Assembly: GCF_003589595.1 (NCBI RefSeq)
Contig: NW_020654080.1
Location: forward strand, 10,939,698-11,003,697
From: Hyposmocoma kahamanoa
Lineage: Eukaryota > Arthropoda > Insecta > Lepidoptera > Cosmopterigidae
Length of the DNA: 64,000 bases
Direction of reading: 5' to 3'
Position 1 is the stretch's first letter, and every line of letters begins with the position of its first letter. The notes beneath the pieces are model-generated. The model ran no database searches. It was not told the DNA's origin and worked only from the letters and a program-made list of their open reading frames with translations. Shown one piece after another: positions 1-11,460 of the stretch. Made by a program: the position numbers and the translations under genes.

Positions 1-1779
1 CGATTTTTTTTAAAGAAAAACATTTGCTAATATTGACATTAATTTACACACCTAAAGAATTGTATGATAACAATTATTATTTCGTACTAAAATCAAATTT
101 CAATTTCGCTATGCGAATACATATCGCACTGCTATTACAATAGTGTAGCAACTCAAAATATGTGAAATTCGAGATTATACTATTGTTGAACGTAAAATTT
201 TATTCTCTACACTTCAATACAACCGTAATTAGAATATTGTGAGAAACAATTCAAAGATCTACTTAAATCAAAATGAGATAAACTTTTTCTGAGCTAGTTC
301 CATACAAAACAGTCCTTACTCAAAAGATGAAATTATTTTTTGCCTTTCATTTTTAAATACATTTGGTAAGTAGGACATTGTTTAGATGTCTGTTATAAAG
401 CTTGTTTATAACAGACTATATTATTAAATTTTATTGTAAATTTTAATAATCTTTCACGCACTGCCCGTAACAGTAATTCATTTCTGATCGATTCTGAAAA
501 AATACACTTTTTTAAGTATTACACTATTGTATTAATAGTGCGATATCAATGCACGCGAATGTACATTAACACTAAACCACTGTTTTAGAAAGTATCGTGT
601 TAGTAAAGATTTCGTTATGAAATAGAATGAAAAGGTATTGTTTGTGGTGGCGGAGGAAAAAATGAAAAAGCAAACAGTTGCGCATTCCATCGGCTAGTGC
701 ACGTGGTACATTCCAATGGGGTCATGCACCACACGGCGCGCGCGTGCGTAAAAACAAGTGCAACGTACCAACAATCCGGACGCGGGCGCATAGCCACATG
801 TCACAAATAACACATCATTGCCGCTTAACCATCTTACCAATCACTATCGACATTTCAATAGTCCACTTACCAGTTGGTAGCAAGAGTAAAATATTAAAGA
901 TGTCAATACGAAAGAACTTACATAAATTACGTATTGTTAATAATAAAACCTTTTCCTATAACACTAAAAATTCATAAGTAGGTAGTAAGGCGGTTACGCC
1001 TTATTTTTAAGCAATAAATTGATGTCCCGCATTCTGTATCTACACTATTTCAAAATTTAACATAAATAGACTTCAATAAGCTTTCAGTCATAGAGCTTGT
1101 GAAATCAGATGAAGACGGGAAAAGAGGAAATGAAAAATATTAAATACTTGTGCAATTGGCGTAACTATTTGAGTAGATAGATACTGGATATGAATTTCTT
1201 TAAATACATATTATGTACGTGTTTAGGTAGCATTATATCCTGGAGGGAAAGCTGTACAAGTGTCGGGAGGTGGCAGGAAGGGTGGGAGGCTACGCAGGAA
1301 TGCGGCCGGACTCTGGACGCGGTTTCTCTCCGCACCTCCGCTTGCACCCCGCCAACATTTATTCTACATCTCAAACATACATTAGAAATTTTGCTGGAAA
1401 TGATTTTCGAATGTGTTTAGATTTTTTTAGAAAAGTTGACTTCCCTGATTGGGTCCGATTGACTAAAAAAAAAAAAAACCGCACAACAAAAAATTTACTT
1501 CGTAATGCTTCGCTAGTTAATAATAATGTAAGTCAGGTTTTGGTTTTTAATATTTAATTTTCGTTTTTCCAAGCGAACGAAATTACATCAATCTACTTAA
1601 TGTCTTTTCAGTTTGCATGCAAAACGCAGTACATTTCGTAATGTTCAACGATACTAACTCATCTCCTGATCACCTCGGCTCTTTGAAAGTTAGTCACTAA
1701 AATACTAAACGAAAACAACCGAAATCTTGAATTCAATACTGGCACGGTGTAAATTTCTGGCAGGGCGTAATTTAAAACT
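1..1779. other. AT-rich noncoding, nothing recognised
   Basis: The presumed large ZIP11 intron after exon 4. The short reading frames here have no family features. A locally GC-rich patch around 1245-1360 gives frames on both strands but no splice logic or motif. Confidence 0.5.
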
Positions 1780-2740
1780 CGACAAAACGGCTCCGAAATC
1801 CGTGGAAGGAGCCAACGCCGACACATTCCCGAGGCTCGAATCGTAAATTACAGCAGCGCGAGCGGCGCCGGCGCCGGGTGGAGCGCTTGTTACATTATTT
1901 GAACAAATTCCCGGCGGTGTTAATCTGCATAATAACAGCGGCGGGCACAAAGCGGTTGCCGACTCCCATTATGCGCGGGCGCCACCCGCCAGCGCGCTGC
2001 GCCGCGTCGACCTCCAGGCCACGCCAACACCACCACACGGCTCCAATCCCCGCACCACCTAACTGCCACGTTAAATCGACCGCCTTATCGCCTACCATCG
2101 TAATGAACGTCTGCACCCCGCCTGCGCCCGCGCCCGCACCCGCTGCAACATTCTTTCGCTTATGAAAAACATCGTCATGGATACCGTATAATTAGGAACG
2201 CCGGCGAAAAGTGACTGTTATTACAGGCCATTTCGCCAGAAAAGCTTTCATTCAATCAGTCAAAATGTTTAATGTTGGTTACCATGACGATATGCAGATT
2301 CAAACTTATGCACCTACGGCCAAAAAATTTTTAACATCATATAGTTTGTGATAGAATTCGTAGAACTAACACCTGTATAGGAATGTTGTGGTTCACTGAG
2401 GAAATCGTTGATTAAACCTTCCGAGAATAGCGAGTGCCAGGCCAATTAGGTGATTTGTCAAAAGGACAAGAGGATACAATATGAAAAATAACCCCTACTT
2501 TACTAGTGGTTTGCGGCGTAATTAAAGAAAACATTGGCTCGTCAGGGAGGGTGCAATTACGACCATAATAAGCGTGTGGGCGATCTGCATAACAAGCGGA
2601 AACAAAAGGATTGTCGGGTGTTATCTCGTTAGTCTGGGGCCATTACCTGGAGCGGTCGCCTCGTTCGGCGGCCCTCATTTGCCCAGTGCAGTCGTGCGGC
2701 CCTCCCCGCATTTCTGGTATGACCGATCGCGAATCTCTTC
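1780..2740. promoter_or_regulatory. GC-rich candidate cis-regulatory region
   Basis: Two GC-rich blocks (about 1780-2165 and 2400-2740) stand out from the AT-rich background and contain clustered motifs typical of developmental enhancers: TAATTAGG at 2188, CCAATTAGG at 2441, AATTACGACCATAATAAG near 2555 (Hox/Abd-B-like) and AACAAAAGGATTG near 2600 (Sox/TCF-like). Reading frames exist on both strands but none shows a recognisable protein. The region lies in the presumed ZIP11 intron. Regulatory function is an inference from composition and motif density. Confidence 0.3.
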
Positions 2741-2909
2741 CGTTCCAGTTATATTTAAATTTTTTTACAGAATCGATTTATATTTGTTAATGGCGTAAGA
2801 AGAAAATATTTACATTAGTATTTAAACTTTGTATCGGGACGAGGATACTAAATTAAGTATCGAGTTGGGTGTTACCTTTTGAAGTTTTGATATGCCTTAA
2901 TTAGGAACT

Positions 2910-3184
2910 TTTTTTATGAGACCAAGTGACGGGACGAACAAGTTGTGCGTCTAGTGCTAAACGACGCCTGTCCATAACAGTAGCAGTGCCACTCAGTGCT
3001 TCAAATTGCAAAGATCTAAGGGGCACTGCCACTCCGCTCATCACTCTGATACATAAGTTGACAAGTCCCACGTGCCTGTAATTTCACCAGCACGCTTACC
3101 CTTTCCGCTTGGCGGCAGAAATAGGTAAGGTGGCAGTACTTCCCTGGATGAACTCTTCCACAAGGAGCTCTACTGCTACTAAAC
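2910..3184 (-). repeat. RepA copy 1 (retroposon 3' end with A-rich tail)
   Basis: A member of an eight-copy family. In the minus orientation copies run from GTAGAGCTCCTTGTG through GACTTGTCAACTTATG to a segment ending GTCCCGTCACTT and an A-rich tail, hence a retroposon orientation. This copy lacks part of the middle. Other copies are at 7650, 40645, 44864, 48870, 56563, 57425 and 60985. Confidence 0.7.
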
Positions 3185-3758
3185 TGTTGTTTATAAAAAA
3201 ACAATAAAAAAACACACATTTACAGACCAAACACATGAACCATATAATATGCACGAATAGTTAAACAATAAACAGTAATGTGGATAAAAATGATGAAGAC
3301 TCAGCATTGCTGATTTTCAATCTACACCTATAGCTATTGGCTTGCTGCACCAGATCGGCAAGCGGAGTGTGTGCTGAACACCAAATATACAGAGGATATC
3401 TGTGTTGCACTTTTTGTAGTAGGTGAATTAAAATATTACAATTTTTATATAGTTGCTTGGACCACTAGTTACTCGATTTCTGCAAACACAGGCGCCATTG
3501 CCTACACAATTTTTAAATACAGCATTTTGGCATTTTTTACCGGAGGCGGTATCTGAGCTGTACATGAATTTAGTTGCTTACAAAGCGCATTCCACGTCAA
3601 ACCGAAAACATTTTAAATTGATGATTTTGTTTTTTTTTTTTTTTTCAATTTAATACACATAAAAAATGGAAGTGATATTCACGAAAACAAAGTCAATAAA
3701 CTTTTTTAAATAATCTTTGTTATTACGTTTATTGAATATCACATTTGAATATGATATG
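3185..3758. other. Intronic spacer, nothing recognised
   Basis: AT-rich sequence with a poly-T run near 3630. No coding or repeat structure is recognised. Confidence 0.5.
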
Positions 3759-3880
3759 CAATTATTTTTTGTGAAAAGACTCCACTAGTTTGTTATAATT
3801 ATAAATAAACAGTTCGACACTACGAACCAGCGCCTTCCGCATACCACGCCTGACGCTCTCCCAACTGAGCTAATCTTTGG
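3759..3880 (-). repeat. RepC copy 1, tRNA-like core with inverted arms
   Basis: The left arm shares CCACTAGTTTGTTATAATTA with three other copies. On the minus strand the core reads TTAGCTCAGTTGGGAGAGCG (tRNA A-box and D-arm) followed by a GGTTCG B-box remnant. The right side ends ATCTTTGGTATTATA, the inverse of the left-arm end in better copies. The T-arm is degenerate, so it is not a functional tRNA. Confidence 0.6.
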
Positions 3881-5273
3881 TATTATATGGTTTCCAGTGA
3901 AGTTCGATCGACCGTTACCTGTATAAAATTTTTTGTACACCATATTTTCCTTGAAAATTCTGTTAATTTTTGTATGAGATTGCTGTGTGCAAAAAACCAA
4001 AATACACGTAATTCATTCATTTATGTGTTCCGCGTTTTTCGTTTTACCTATCGTCTCTGTAAAAGTACTCTGCGACATGTTAACCTATTAATAATTCAAG
4101 ATCTTCAAAATCGATCTTTTAATAATTTTTTTTGTACGACTAATGTATTCGACAATACAGTTGTTATAATGTTCGCTCGAGGGAAGTGTTATGTGATTTC
4201 AATCGTGCGTATTTTCTTAAAAAAGTCGAAATCGCAAATTTTTATCGCGAACATGACTTCCATTATTTAGTGTACAGAATGCATCTCCAAAATAAAAAAA
4301 TCGGAATCATAGATTAAAAAGTGATTGGTTTGAATAAGCGACATACGGTATCTACAGCAGTAATCTAAACTTTGAGCATATTTGAAAGGTGAAAATTTGG
4401 ATTGAAATTGTGGCATATATTTTCCAAATTCGGCTAGACGACAATGAATCATACCTATGAACGAGAGATTTATTTATTACCATCCGCCAAGAGCTATGTA
4501 CGTTTAAACGCGTACGCTATCTGTTTACTGTTAAAATTTCAGCACGAACTCGTTAAAGTATTCATATTTACTTACGTTTTGTTGCATAAAAAGCTATTAC
4601 CAAAGTAGTTAATTTTGCATACAAAGGCTGAGTATACTTGGTCCAACCATTTTACATCTAAATGCAACTAATGATCTATGAAATTACAAAACATTGATTT
4701 ATTATACAATGCTGCATACTATAAAAGATTCGTAGAGCACATTATTGCACAATGAGGCCTCTTGGCAAAGGCTGAGATTCGTTATTTTTGCCAACTTTGA
4801 AACGAGTAATCCGCTTTAATATTTTCATGTACAGTCAGCATCTCAACCTAACCAAAACATTGAAATTAGTTATTTTGTTTACAAGTTCAGAATGCTTATA
4901 GAATCAGTACATTTCACCAAACAGTCATGTGTTAATTATATTTGAAATTTACTTACGAAGTGAATTTGGAAACACCTGAAAGTAAACATATTTCAGAAAA
5001 ACAACCTTATTGTTGCTACATTTAAAGTTGAAACTGAAAACAAATTAAAAGTGCGTAAAATCGCTCGACGTATAACGTTGATCGTTATCAAATGTGAACT
5101 AAATTACTACAGTTCGAAACATTCTGATGCCGACTGTACAGTCAACTGTACTGTACAGGCTGAATTGTCAAAGAATTACAGACAGGACAACAAGAAAGAT
5201 TAACGAACGACGATAGTCAACGACAAGCAATGGAAAATGTTCAAAATTGTCTACGACTGAGAGGTGCCAATAT
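3881..5273. other. Intronic spacer, nothing recognised
   Basis: AT-rich noncoding sequence. Local small palindromes occur around 5135-5160 (GACTGTACAGTCAACTGTAC). No exon or repeat family is recognised. Confidence 0.5.
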
Positions 5274-5640
5274 TTAACGGTTATGAATATGCTCTAGAGG
5301 CACCCACGCGTGCAGACTACACGACAAATCGCCAAGGTTGGCTTCAATGATACGGCGCGCCAGCGGAATTTTCAGTGAAATAGTTTCACCATCAAGCGGC
5401 GGTGGCGGTGGCGGCAATGGCGATGCTGGCGGCGGCGGCAGCACACTGTAGGCAACGTCTGTAGCGGCGCGGGTCAACGCCCGGAGGCCCGCCACGCGAT
5501 TTGGCTCGACTCGACGCGACTGCAAATGAACCATCCTCGCCAATACACTCATTTCGCGACTCGGCTCTGCGAGCTTCTTTGATAAACCGCACTTCCGCCT
5601 CGACACCTCGTTGCACTCCGATGACTTTAGGCATTAATCG
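5274..5640 (-). other. GC-rich exon-like block of unknown nature
   Basis: An isolated GC-rich block with overlapping open frames on the minus strand. One (5392-5634) starts with ATG and ends in an Ala run. The other contains a Pro-rich run, PPPPASPLPPPPPPLDG, created by GCC/GGC repeats. I do not recognise either product, and low-complexity GC sequence readily makes such frames. It could be an exon of an unknown gene, a promoter, or simply a GC island. Confidence 0.2.
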
Positions 5641-6329
5641 TAATTTTTAATTATGACTGTATCTTTGACAAACTTATCTTTAACATCAAGTTAGTTAAGC
5701 ATTAGGAAAATTTTAACTGGTCAATAAAATTTAAAATAAATTTAATAAGTAGAAAAAAAAAACATGTTCGCCACAAAGTGTAATTAAATCAGAACGGAAA
5801 ATCTGTCGAAGACTTAAGTGTCTTTGCCTGTCATTTAGGGCCAACGGAGTTTTAAAAAAATCAAATAAGAGATATAGTTAAATAATGAAAAACTTTTGTA
5901 GCCGGAATCGAGAGCATGCCAACAAGGTAAGTAGGCGTGTGACGGCTCATGCCAAACATTCGATGTGACGAGACTTGACAATTCTCTACGGCTTTTATGT
6001 ATGTTAGACAAAAAACGGCGATATTTATACCCCGAGAAATATAAAATGTAGTTCAGAGACCAGGCAGCGATGAGTAATGAGTCTAAAATAATATGAAAGG
6101 AAATGCTGAAGACCTGGTTAAATAAAATATAAGAATTAGGTAGATATGTAGGTAAGTTATAAAACACTAATAAACTATTTAGAAAACACGAAAAACACTA
6201 CCACAAATTAATTAAAAGGGTTTCTTTATGGTTAAGGCTATAACTAACCTTGTAATGTATATCCACTTAAAAACTACATCATCAAAGAGTTTCTAATGCA
6301 TGATCAATAAACTTGCGGCAATTATGATT
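5641..6329. other. Intronic spacer, nothing recognised
   Basis: AT-rich. The 110-residue minus-strand frame (5835-6167) has no family features and no flanking splice logic. Confidence 0.4.
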
Positions 6330-6600
6330 GGTATGCAGCAACCGGCGCTAGCGCAGCGGGTCAAATGCTAGCTAGAGATATCCATGGCTCTGCGGCGTGG
6401 CTAGCTGCATCCCGCTCGCGCCCGCGCTAACTTATCAATGAAATTCCTGCACCACCGCCGCTCAAACGGTGCCTCGCGTTCCTTGTTGACGTAACAAAAT
6501 GGCCGCCGACACACATACCGACCCGCTACAAAATTTATATAAATTTCCTTATAGGACCTCTTTTCAAATAACTCAATTTGTAGTAAAGTTGAGATGATAA
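6330..6600. promoter_or_regulatory. GC-rich patch with CRE-like site and short ORF
   Basis: A CpG-rich patch ends in TTGACGTAACAAAATGGCCG, combining a CRE-like TGACGTAA with a GCC-ATTTTG element (reverse strand) resembling YY1/Pho sites. The ATG at 6499 opens a 33-codon frame beginning MAADTHTDPL. It may be a promoter with first coding residues, or neither. No product is recognised. Confidence 0.2.
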
Positions 6601-7289
6601 TACAAGAATCTCAGTAGTTCCACTATTAATGCAACGTAACAGTAATCAATTGAAACTATTTAAACATTCTAACTTTCAAAGTCATTTCGAAAATGGCAAA
6701 CATGTAGCCGACCCATTTTGTGCATTTTAAGTAGCGCTGAGCATTCTTTCAAGTTATATGAGTAAGCACAAATTAAATCGTGAAGCATACTCATTTGAAG
6801 AAATTCATGTCATTAACGACATCTGTGAAGTTCTCTTCTTACTGACAAGTTTCCTCTATCTAAAAACGATAAATAAGTACTACTCCTTACCGCTAGGTGG
6901 CACGAGAGTAAAGCTAGTAAAATCAGTTCTAATACATCCCCACAGCCGGTAGATGGGGTATACAAGATATACCTTGAGCAATAAGTATAGTACAAGTTGA
7001 GTCGTGCGTTCTCGATAGATGGCAGTGTAAATAATATAATTTGAGCGTTTTGTAATGGGAAGTCTACATAACATATCAATTCCAAACACCTTGTCTTTGG
7101 ATTTTTTCTGAGCGTTTTTGGCTTCTGAGGACAAAGGGATAAAACCTCATCGTTGGGTATAAATACCAAGAAAATTGTAAGTAAAATCTTGAGTGTAAAA
7201 TAGTGCGGTGTTTGACAGCCATACAAGCTTATTATGAAATCGGATCAATGGGATTAAAATATGTATTGACTTTTATGTGTTTCACTGAC
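6601..7289. other. Start of ZIP11 intron after exon 4
   Basis: Noncoding. Overlapping minus-strand frames 6813-7226 and 6880-7134 have no recognisable content. The donor GTCAGT of exon 4 lies at 7284-7289. Confidence 0.5.
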
Positions 7290-7483
7290 CTGGCGCTTTG
7301 GAACGATGCTTTATTGGAGGAGGCGGCGGCACCGAACGAAACGCCGACGGCCAGTCCCTCAGGTATGTTGTGGACTGTGATGGCCACCACTAGCAGCATG
7401 ATTCTCTTCCACTGCGACTGCCGCGCGGCGAGCGATAACGCCACGCTGTCGCGGCGATCGCCGTCACCGTTCTCTCCACCTTT
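7290..7483 (-). CDS. SLC39A11: ZIP11-type zinc transporter, coding exon 4 with metal-site helix (residues 180-243)
   Basis: The exon is 194 nt between a TTTTTCAG acceptor and a GTCAGT donor, entering at phase 0 and leaving at phase 2. After a Gly/Asp-rich loop end it encodes helix 4, [20 protein letters not shown], containing the HNxPEG motif at about residues 217-222 that lines the ZIP transport site. It ends in SFQSAR, just where ZIP11 proteins continue into helix 5 with the second (Q)NFPEG motif. That motif is not found between here and base 1, so helices 5-8 (about 100 residues) must lie off the left edge, making the next intron longer than 7.2 kb. The exon is GC-rich compared with its intronic surroundings. 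Confidence 0.94.
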
Positions 7484-7649
7484 CTGAAAAATACACAAAT
7501 AAATATATTAATAATTCTACATATGAGAGGTACAGAACCTTAGCAAATTCGCAAATGTGGGGCGTTCGGCGATACTTTAAGGTTCACATTGAGTGTGGGC
7601 TGTCATGTGCAGCGTGCACGCAACTAGTTTTTGCTAGAGCGAGGCTTTT

Positions 7650-8103
7650 TTAAATAATATCAAGTGATAGGACGAACAAGTCGCGCCTGGAGGACGGTAA
7701 GCGACACGCCTATCTATAACAGTAGAGCCGACACGACAGGCCGCGACTTGCGCGAGAGCGACATAAAGAACGAGAACTCTATGCGAGAATAGCAGTGTCT
7801 CGCGCTCTATGTCGCTCTAGCGCCATTCGCTAGCCCCACAGTGCCACTCAATGCTTTAAATCCGTAAGTAATGTTTAAATCACAAAGATTTGACGAGTAC
7901 TGCCACTGCGCCCCTCATCCTGAGACATAAGTTGACAAGTCCCATGTGCGTGTAATTTCACCAGCACCCTTACCCTCCAAAACCGTAACGCAATAATGTC
8001 GGCAACTGAATGCACATTACTGCTTGGCGGGAGAAATAGGTAAGGTGGCAGTACTTTCCTGGATGAACTCTTTCACAAGGAGCTAGTACAGCTAGTACTA
8101 ATA
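7650..8103 (-). repeat. RepA copy 2, with an internal hairpin-forming insert
   Basis: Same family as 2910-3184, in ZIP11 intron 3. Compared with the other copies it carries about 115 extra bases (about 7723-7838) between the GACACGCC and CAGTGCCAC segments. The insert contains the inverted pair AGAGCGACATA / TATGTCGCTCT and is flanked by ACAGT on both sides. Confidence 0.7.
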
Positions 8104-8511
8104 ATAATGTTAATTAGTGACCATTTGCTTTCACATTTAATTTGTGAATGTAATTGTTCTGGAATAAGTAGTATCGTGTCATAATGTCGTTCGCAATGAT
8201 AATAAAAGAAGTGCAAACGCGGCCAGAGACATGGATTTCAAATCATTACTTTCAAATCATCATTCATTACAAAAATAAGTCATGTCGTGGAGTCAGTTCT
8301 TTCATGAAACAAGTTATTTCTTAAAAGCGTTGTCTTCTAAGTATCTTCCCATTTTATGTTATAAACACTCCTCTATAATTGCAATTTGTATGAAGTGAAT
8401 TCAGTGTCTTTTATTTATTAACAAATGAACCATATTATTTTGTAAAATGAACATTCATATGGAAATCATTAATGGAAACAAAATATCTGAATTATAATGC
8501 AACTTAACGCA
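8104..8511. other. Intronic spacer, nothing recognised
   Basis: AT-rich sequence in ZIP11 intron 3 without recognisable features. Confidence 0.5.
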
Positions 8512-8700
8512 ACACACTCATAGCCCAGCACTAGGGAAACCCTGTATCGCGGGTGCCACGGACACACACAGTACACAACCCAAAGTCACGAGAGAAATAA
8601 ATGTAGGTCATACACATATTTCTCCCGGCCTAGGAATCGAACCCAAGACCTCTGCGTGGCAGTCCGGCATGGTAACCGTTCGGCCACAGAGGCAGTTCTA
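8512..8700 (-). repeat. S1 SINE copy 1 (tRNA-derived)
   Basis: In the minus orientation it begins CTGTGGCCGAACGGTTACCA (A-box region) and has the B-box GGTTCGATTCC, followed by a shared body with TTTCTCTCGTGA and CAGGGTTTCCCTAGTG. Homologous copies at 21634 and 50946 make this a tRNA-headed SINE family. Confidence 0.85.
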
Positions 8701-9336
8701 TTGTTATTATATGCTTGATATTTTTACGCACATACAAAAGTCTATATAATCGCAGTAAAAGTTAATGTGTCCGACATATCGGAATCATATCTATCTATAA
8801 TCATATCATAGATATAGGAAAAATATATCTATGATCGGAACTTACCCTAATGACGCAAAGCTAAAATATCATTAAATAACTTCAATATTCTAAAACTGGG
8901 TTATAGTTCTTTTATGATACCTCACAAAATTATTTTGTCACATAGCCGCGTTTTAGTTTGCTGACGGCAGAGTTATTCACATAGCACAGGACTTATTTAG
9001 TTTGAGCTCCTGTCTCCCATATCTAAACTCTAAACGTTCAATGATGTACTTGTATTTTGTACTTGATGGGATATAATAAATGATATTATAATTATGCTTC
9101 ATTTGTTATTGGCGGTGGAAGATGAAGGTTAAGGCTAACGACACTTAAATCACGCAGGCTACACGGAAAAAGGTCACTTTATACAGAACTAAGGTAACTA
9201 TGTCACAAAAAGGGTAGTTACCTGCACCTGCGCATGTATGTATTTACGGGTGTTCATTTGTTCCCTCACAGAGACTAAACTATTGGGGTGCCAAACAGTC
9301 GGTGCGGTAGCAATGCTTAAATGAATAACCTAACCT
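8701..9336. other. Intronic spacer, nothing recognised
   Basis: AT-rich sequence in ZIP11 intron 3. A small imperfect palindrome with ATATCTATGAT occurs near 8790-8835. Confidence 0.4.
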
Positions 9337-9566
9337 CCGGTTAAAAAACCAACCTCAAAAGTCATTAATCCCCTAGTTTGCCACCCTTAGAGGTGGAATA
9401 TTTTCTTGAAATTTAAATAAATAAAATATAAGAAGTAAAGTACCAACAAAAAAGATTCATCAAAAATTGGTTCACAAATGGCGGAGTTATCGCGTAACAT
9501 ACGTACAAAAAAAAAAGACATACAGACGAATTGAGAACCTCCTCCTTTTTTTGAAGTCGGTTAAAA
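9337..9566 (-). repeat. RepB MITE copy 1
   Basis: About 230 bp, with inverted ends GAAGTCGGTTAAAAA and GGTTAAAAAACC-AACCTC. The interior in the minus orientation contains CTCAATTCGTCTGTATG, GAACCAATTTTTGATGA and AATATTCCACCTCTAAG. Related copies are at 13941 (interrupted), 47617, 52138 and 56641. Terminal inversion and size suggest a non-autonomous DNA element. Confidence 0.7.
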
Positions 9567-9639
9567 ATATATAAGAAGCATAACTGTACTATTTTAATAA
9601 GTTTATTGATTATCACGATGTTTTACTACTACATCTACT

Positions 9640-9700
9640 AACTAGTTTGTTATAATTATTAATACAAAAACCAGTATGCTGTTCGATCTTTGTATTATAG
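9640..9700. repeat. RepC copy 2, arms only
   Basis: AGTTTGTTATAATTATTAAT followed within 25 bases by GTTCGATCTTTGTATTA. These are the two inverted arms of RepC with the tRNA-like core deleted. Confidence 0.5.
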
Positions 9701-9892
9701 TGTAAATATAAGACGACGATATTGAAAACGGTCGATGAGGCAAAGCATTCCAACCTAACTAACTCACTGCAATATTTTTCGACGGCTTTGTAATATATGT
9801 TTTAGGCATTATCATGATGATATACTACACCTTTACGATTCAGCGGTTCAGGGCCTTTTTCATAAATAAATAATAAACTTAAAACTTTACAG

Positions 9893-10010
9893 CCTAGCCT
9901 ATAGGAAATGAAACTATTTTTCCGGATTTAAATGGCGTATATTTGTTTTTTCAAACAAACCTACGTTTCGGGCCCTTGAGCGTCCCATGGTCACAGTTGC
10001 AGCCTATTCT
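9893..10010 (+). repeat. RepD copy 1 (ACGTTTCGGGCC element)
   Basis: Contains ATAGGAAATGAAACTATTTT, then GTTTTTTCAAACAAACCTAC and GTTTCGGGCCC. Shares this arm with the palindromic copy at 55935 and with fragments at 38820 and 53990. Confidence 0.6.
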
Positions 10011-10139
10011 TAAAATGCGCGCGAAAACATTATTTTTATTATTTTTAAAATGACCATAGACAGCACTGAACTAGGATTACGTTACGACTGACAACATAAC
10101 ACTTTAAATGGAAAAAAAATAATTTTTAAGTGGAAATAA

Positions 10140-11460
10140 CCGCACTGACTTTTTGATCAATTTTATTTATTTATTTATTTATTTCAGGCAACTAGGACCC
10201 ATAGATACTTACCTTACAGACTAACATACATATAATATAACAATAATATAATAAAACAATAACAGACATATTAAATAAATACCTTACGGACTAATCATAA
10301 ATACAATATAACATGATAATATACATATAACACTATTTATTTACACGAATGTACTTCGACGTGTGACGCAATGTGGGTGTCCGGTAGCCGTCCTCGGAAA
10401 CGGCGGTACATGACACCCTTCGGCCAAAAGTCTTCTCTCATGAAGGTCGACAGGTGTTGAGTTGGTACTCGCACCACAAATGAATTAAAATTCACATTGT
10501 GGCGCGACTCCAACCGCTGGACTCTCAGGTTTGCGTTGGCCTTCACTCGCATGTACTCCACAATATCCGCAGACTTGGTGGAGTAATGAAGACGCGACAC
10601 GTATAACAACGTCGTCGGTACCCCTGGACGCAATAAATGATTCGGGCTAGTCAGGGCGGTGCCACTAAGGTTTCGGCTGGTCTTCTTCTTTTTCTTTTCC
10701 ACCTTCCGAAAGCCGTCCTCGTCGCACTGATCAACTCGTCTCGGTGGTACTGACGACGCAGCTCCAGATACGAGTTTCTTTTTTGGTTTTCCCTTCATTG
10801 GTTGCCTGAGTTGTGGTTGTGGAGTACTAGGTCGGGCAGCGGCAGCCGATACCGCACTACTAAGTAATACAACTTGGGCACGCAACTCACTGATGGTGTT
10901 GTCTGAGGCCTCCAATTTACACTGAACTTCAGCAAGGCTTGCTTTTAGGGACGTGATGTCCTTCAGCAGCCTGGTGACGTCGACGTGGTCGAACGTGACA
11001 GGGGGGAGCTTATGCAGCTCCTTCGCTACGAATGCAGGCACGTCGTCTGGGTCGATCTCCTTGAACAACGTAATGATGTCCTGGAGACTCTTCGCTCCTC
11101 CATCTCTCCGACGAGAGGGCATCTGCTCGGCTTTGCCAAACGTCCGGAAAAGCAGCGCCTTGTCACTGCAAATCTCTTCTTCTTTGAAATTTGACTTGCA
11201 GATCTGCACGATGCTGACTTCGTCCATGGTATCTATGGCGTGTTGTATAAACGCCAACAGTTCGTTGCCTATGAGTTACTGAGAACCCATAGTCAATTAC
11301 GTGCAGCGGCTATTGCCGCGCGGGTCGCGAATTATTATAATTCTTATTGTGCAGTGGAGCACGTCCGAATCCGAGCGTGTACCGCACCGCACCCACAAAA
11401 CCACAAACTCAAGCCACACTTAACAACATATAGGGCACATCGTAGAGTTTGTCTGGATTG
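10140..11460 (-). mobile_element. ORF1-only non-LTR-type retroelement
   Basis: A compact minus-strand unit: a 5' leader (about 11460-11291), one long reading frame (to 10337), and a 170-nt AT-rich 3' region ending in a TTTATTTATT-type repeat (on the minus strand an AAAT-type tail) near 10160. No reverse transcriptase follows, so if mobile it would depend on another element. The well-kept frame contrasts with the decayed LINEs elsewhere here, implying a fairly recent insertion in ZIP11 intron 3. Element borders are approximate. Confidence 0.6.
10337..11227 (-). CDS. Coiled-coil/RNA-binding-like protein of a retroelement (296 aa from internal ATG)
   Basis: An open frame of 296 codons from the ATG at 11227, within a frame open from 11275. 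I recognise the type as a protein found repeatedly in arthropod genomes and probably encoded by retroelements. Residues 1-90 are a helical acidic region (SIVQICKSNFKEEEI ... DPDDVPAFVAKELHKLPPVT), then a heptad-like coiled coil with SLKASLAEVQCKLEASDNTI, a basic Lys/Arg linker, and a C-terminal fold with LLYVSRLHYSTKSADIVEYM and NVNFNSFVVRVP that resembles an RRM or PHD-adjacent ORF1p domain. An in-frame ATG at 11290 is followed four codons later by TAA (11278-11276), so the original start seems disabled. The biochemical role is not established; nucleic-acid binding is inferred. Confidence 0.6.
   Translation of the reverse strand: MDEVSIVQICKSNFKEEEICSDKALLFRTFGKAEQMPSRRRDGGAKSLQDIITLFKEIDPDDVPAFVAKELHKLPPVTFDHVDVTRLLKDITSLKASLAEVQCKLEASDNTISELRAQVVLLSSAVSAAAARPSTPQPQLRQPMKGKPKKKLVSGAASSVPPRRVDQCDEDGFRKVEKKKKKTSRNLSGTALTSPNHLLRPGVPTTLLYVSRLHYSTKSADIVEYMRVKANANLRVQRLESRHNVNFNSFVVRVPTQHLSTFMREDFWPKGVMYRRFRGRLPDTHIASHVEVHSCK

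Noticed and set aside
1705..2165. Several 70-95 codon frames on both strands
   Set aside because: Produced by GC-rich sequence; no motif, splice logic or family resemblance.
7203..7487. Plus-strand 94-codon frame
   Set aside because: It is the antisense of ZIP11 exon 4, whose frame, splice sites and HNIPEG motif explain the openness.
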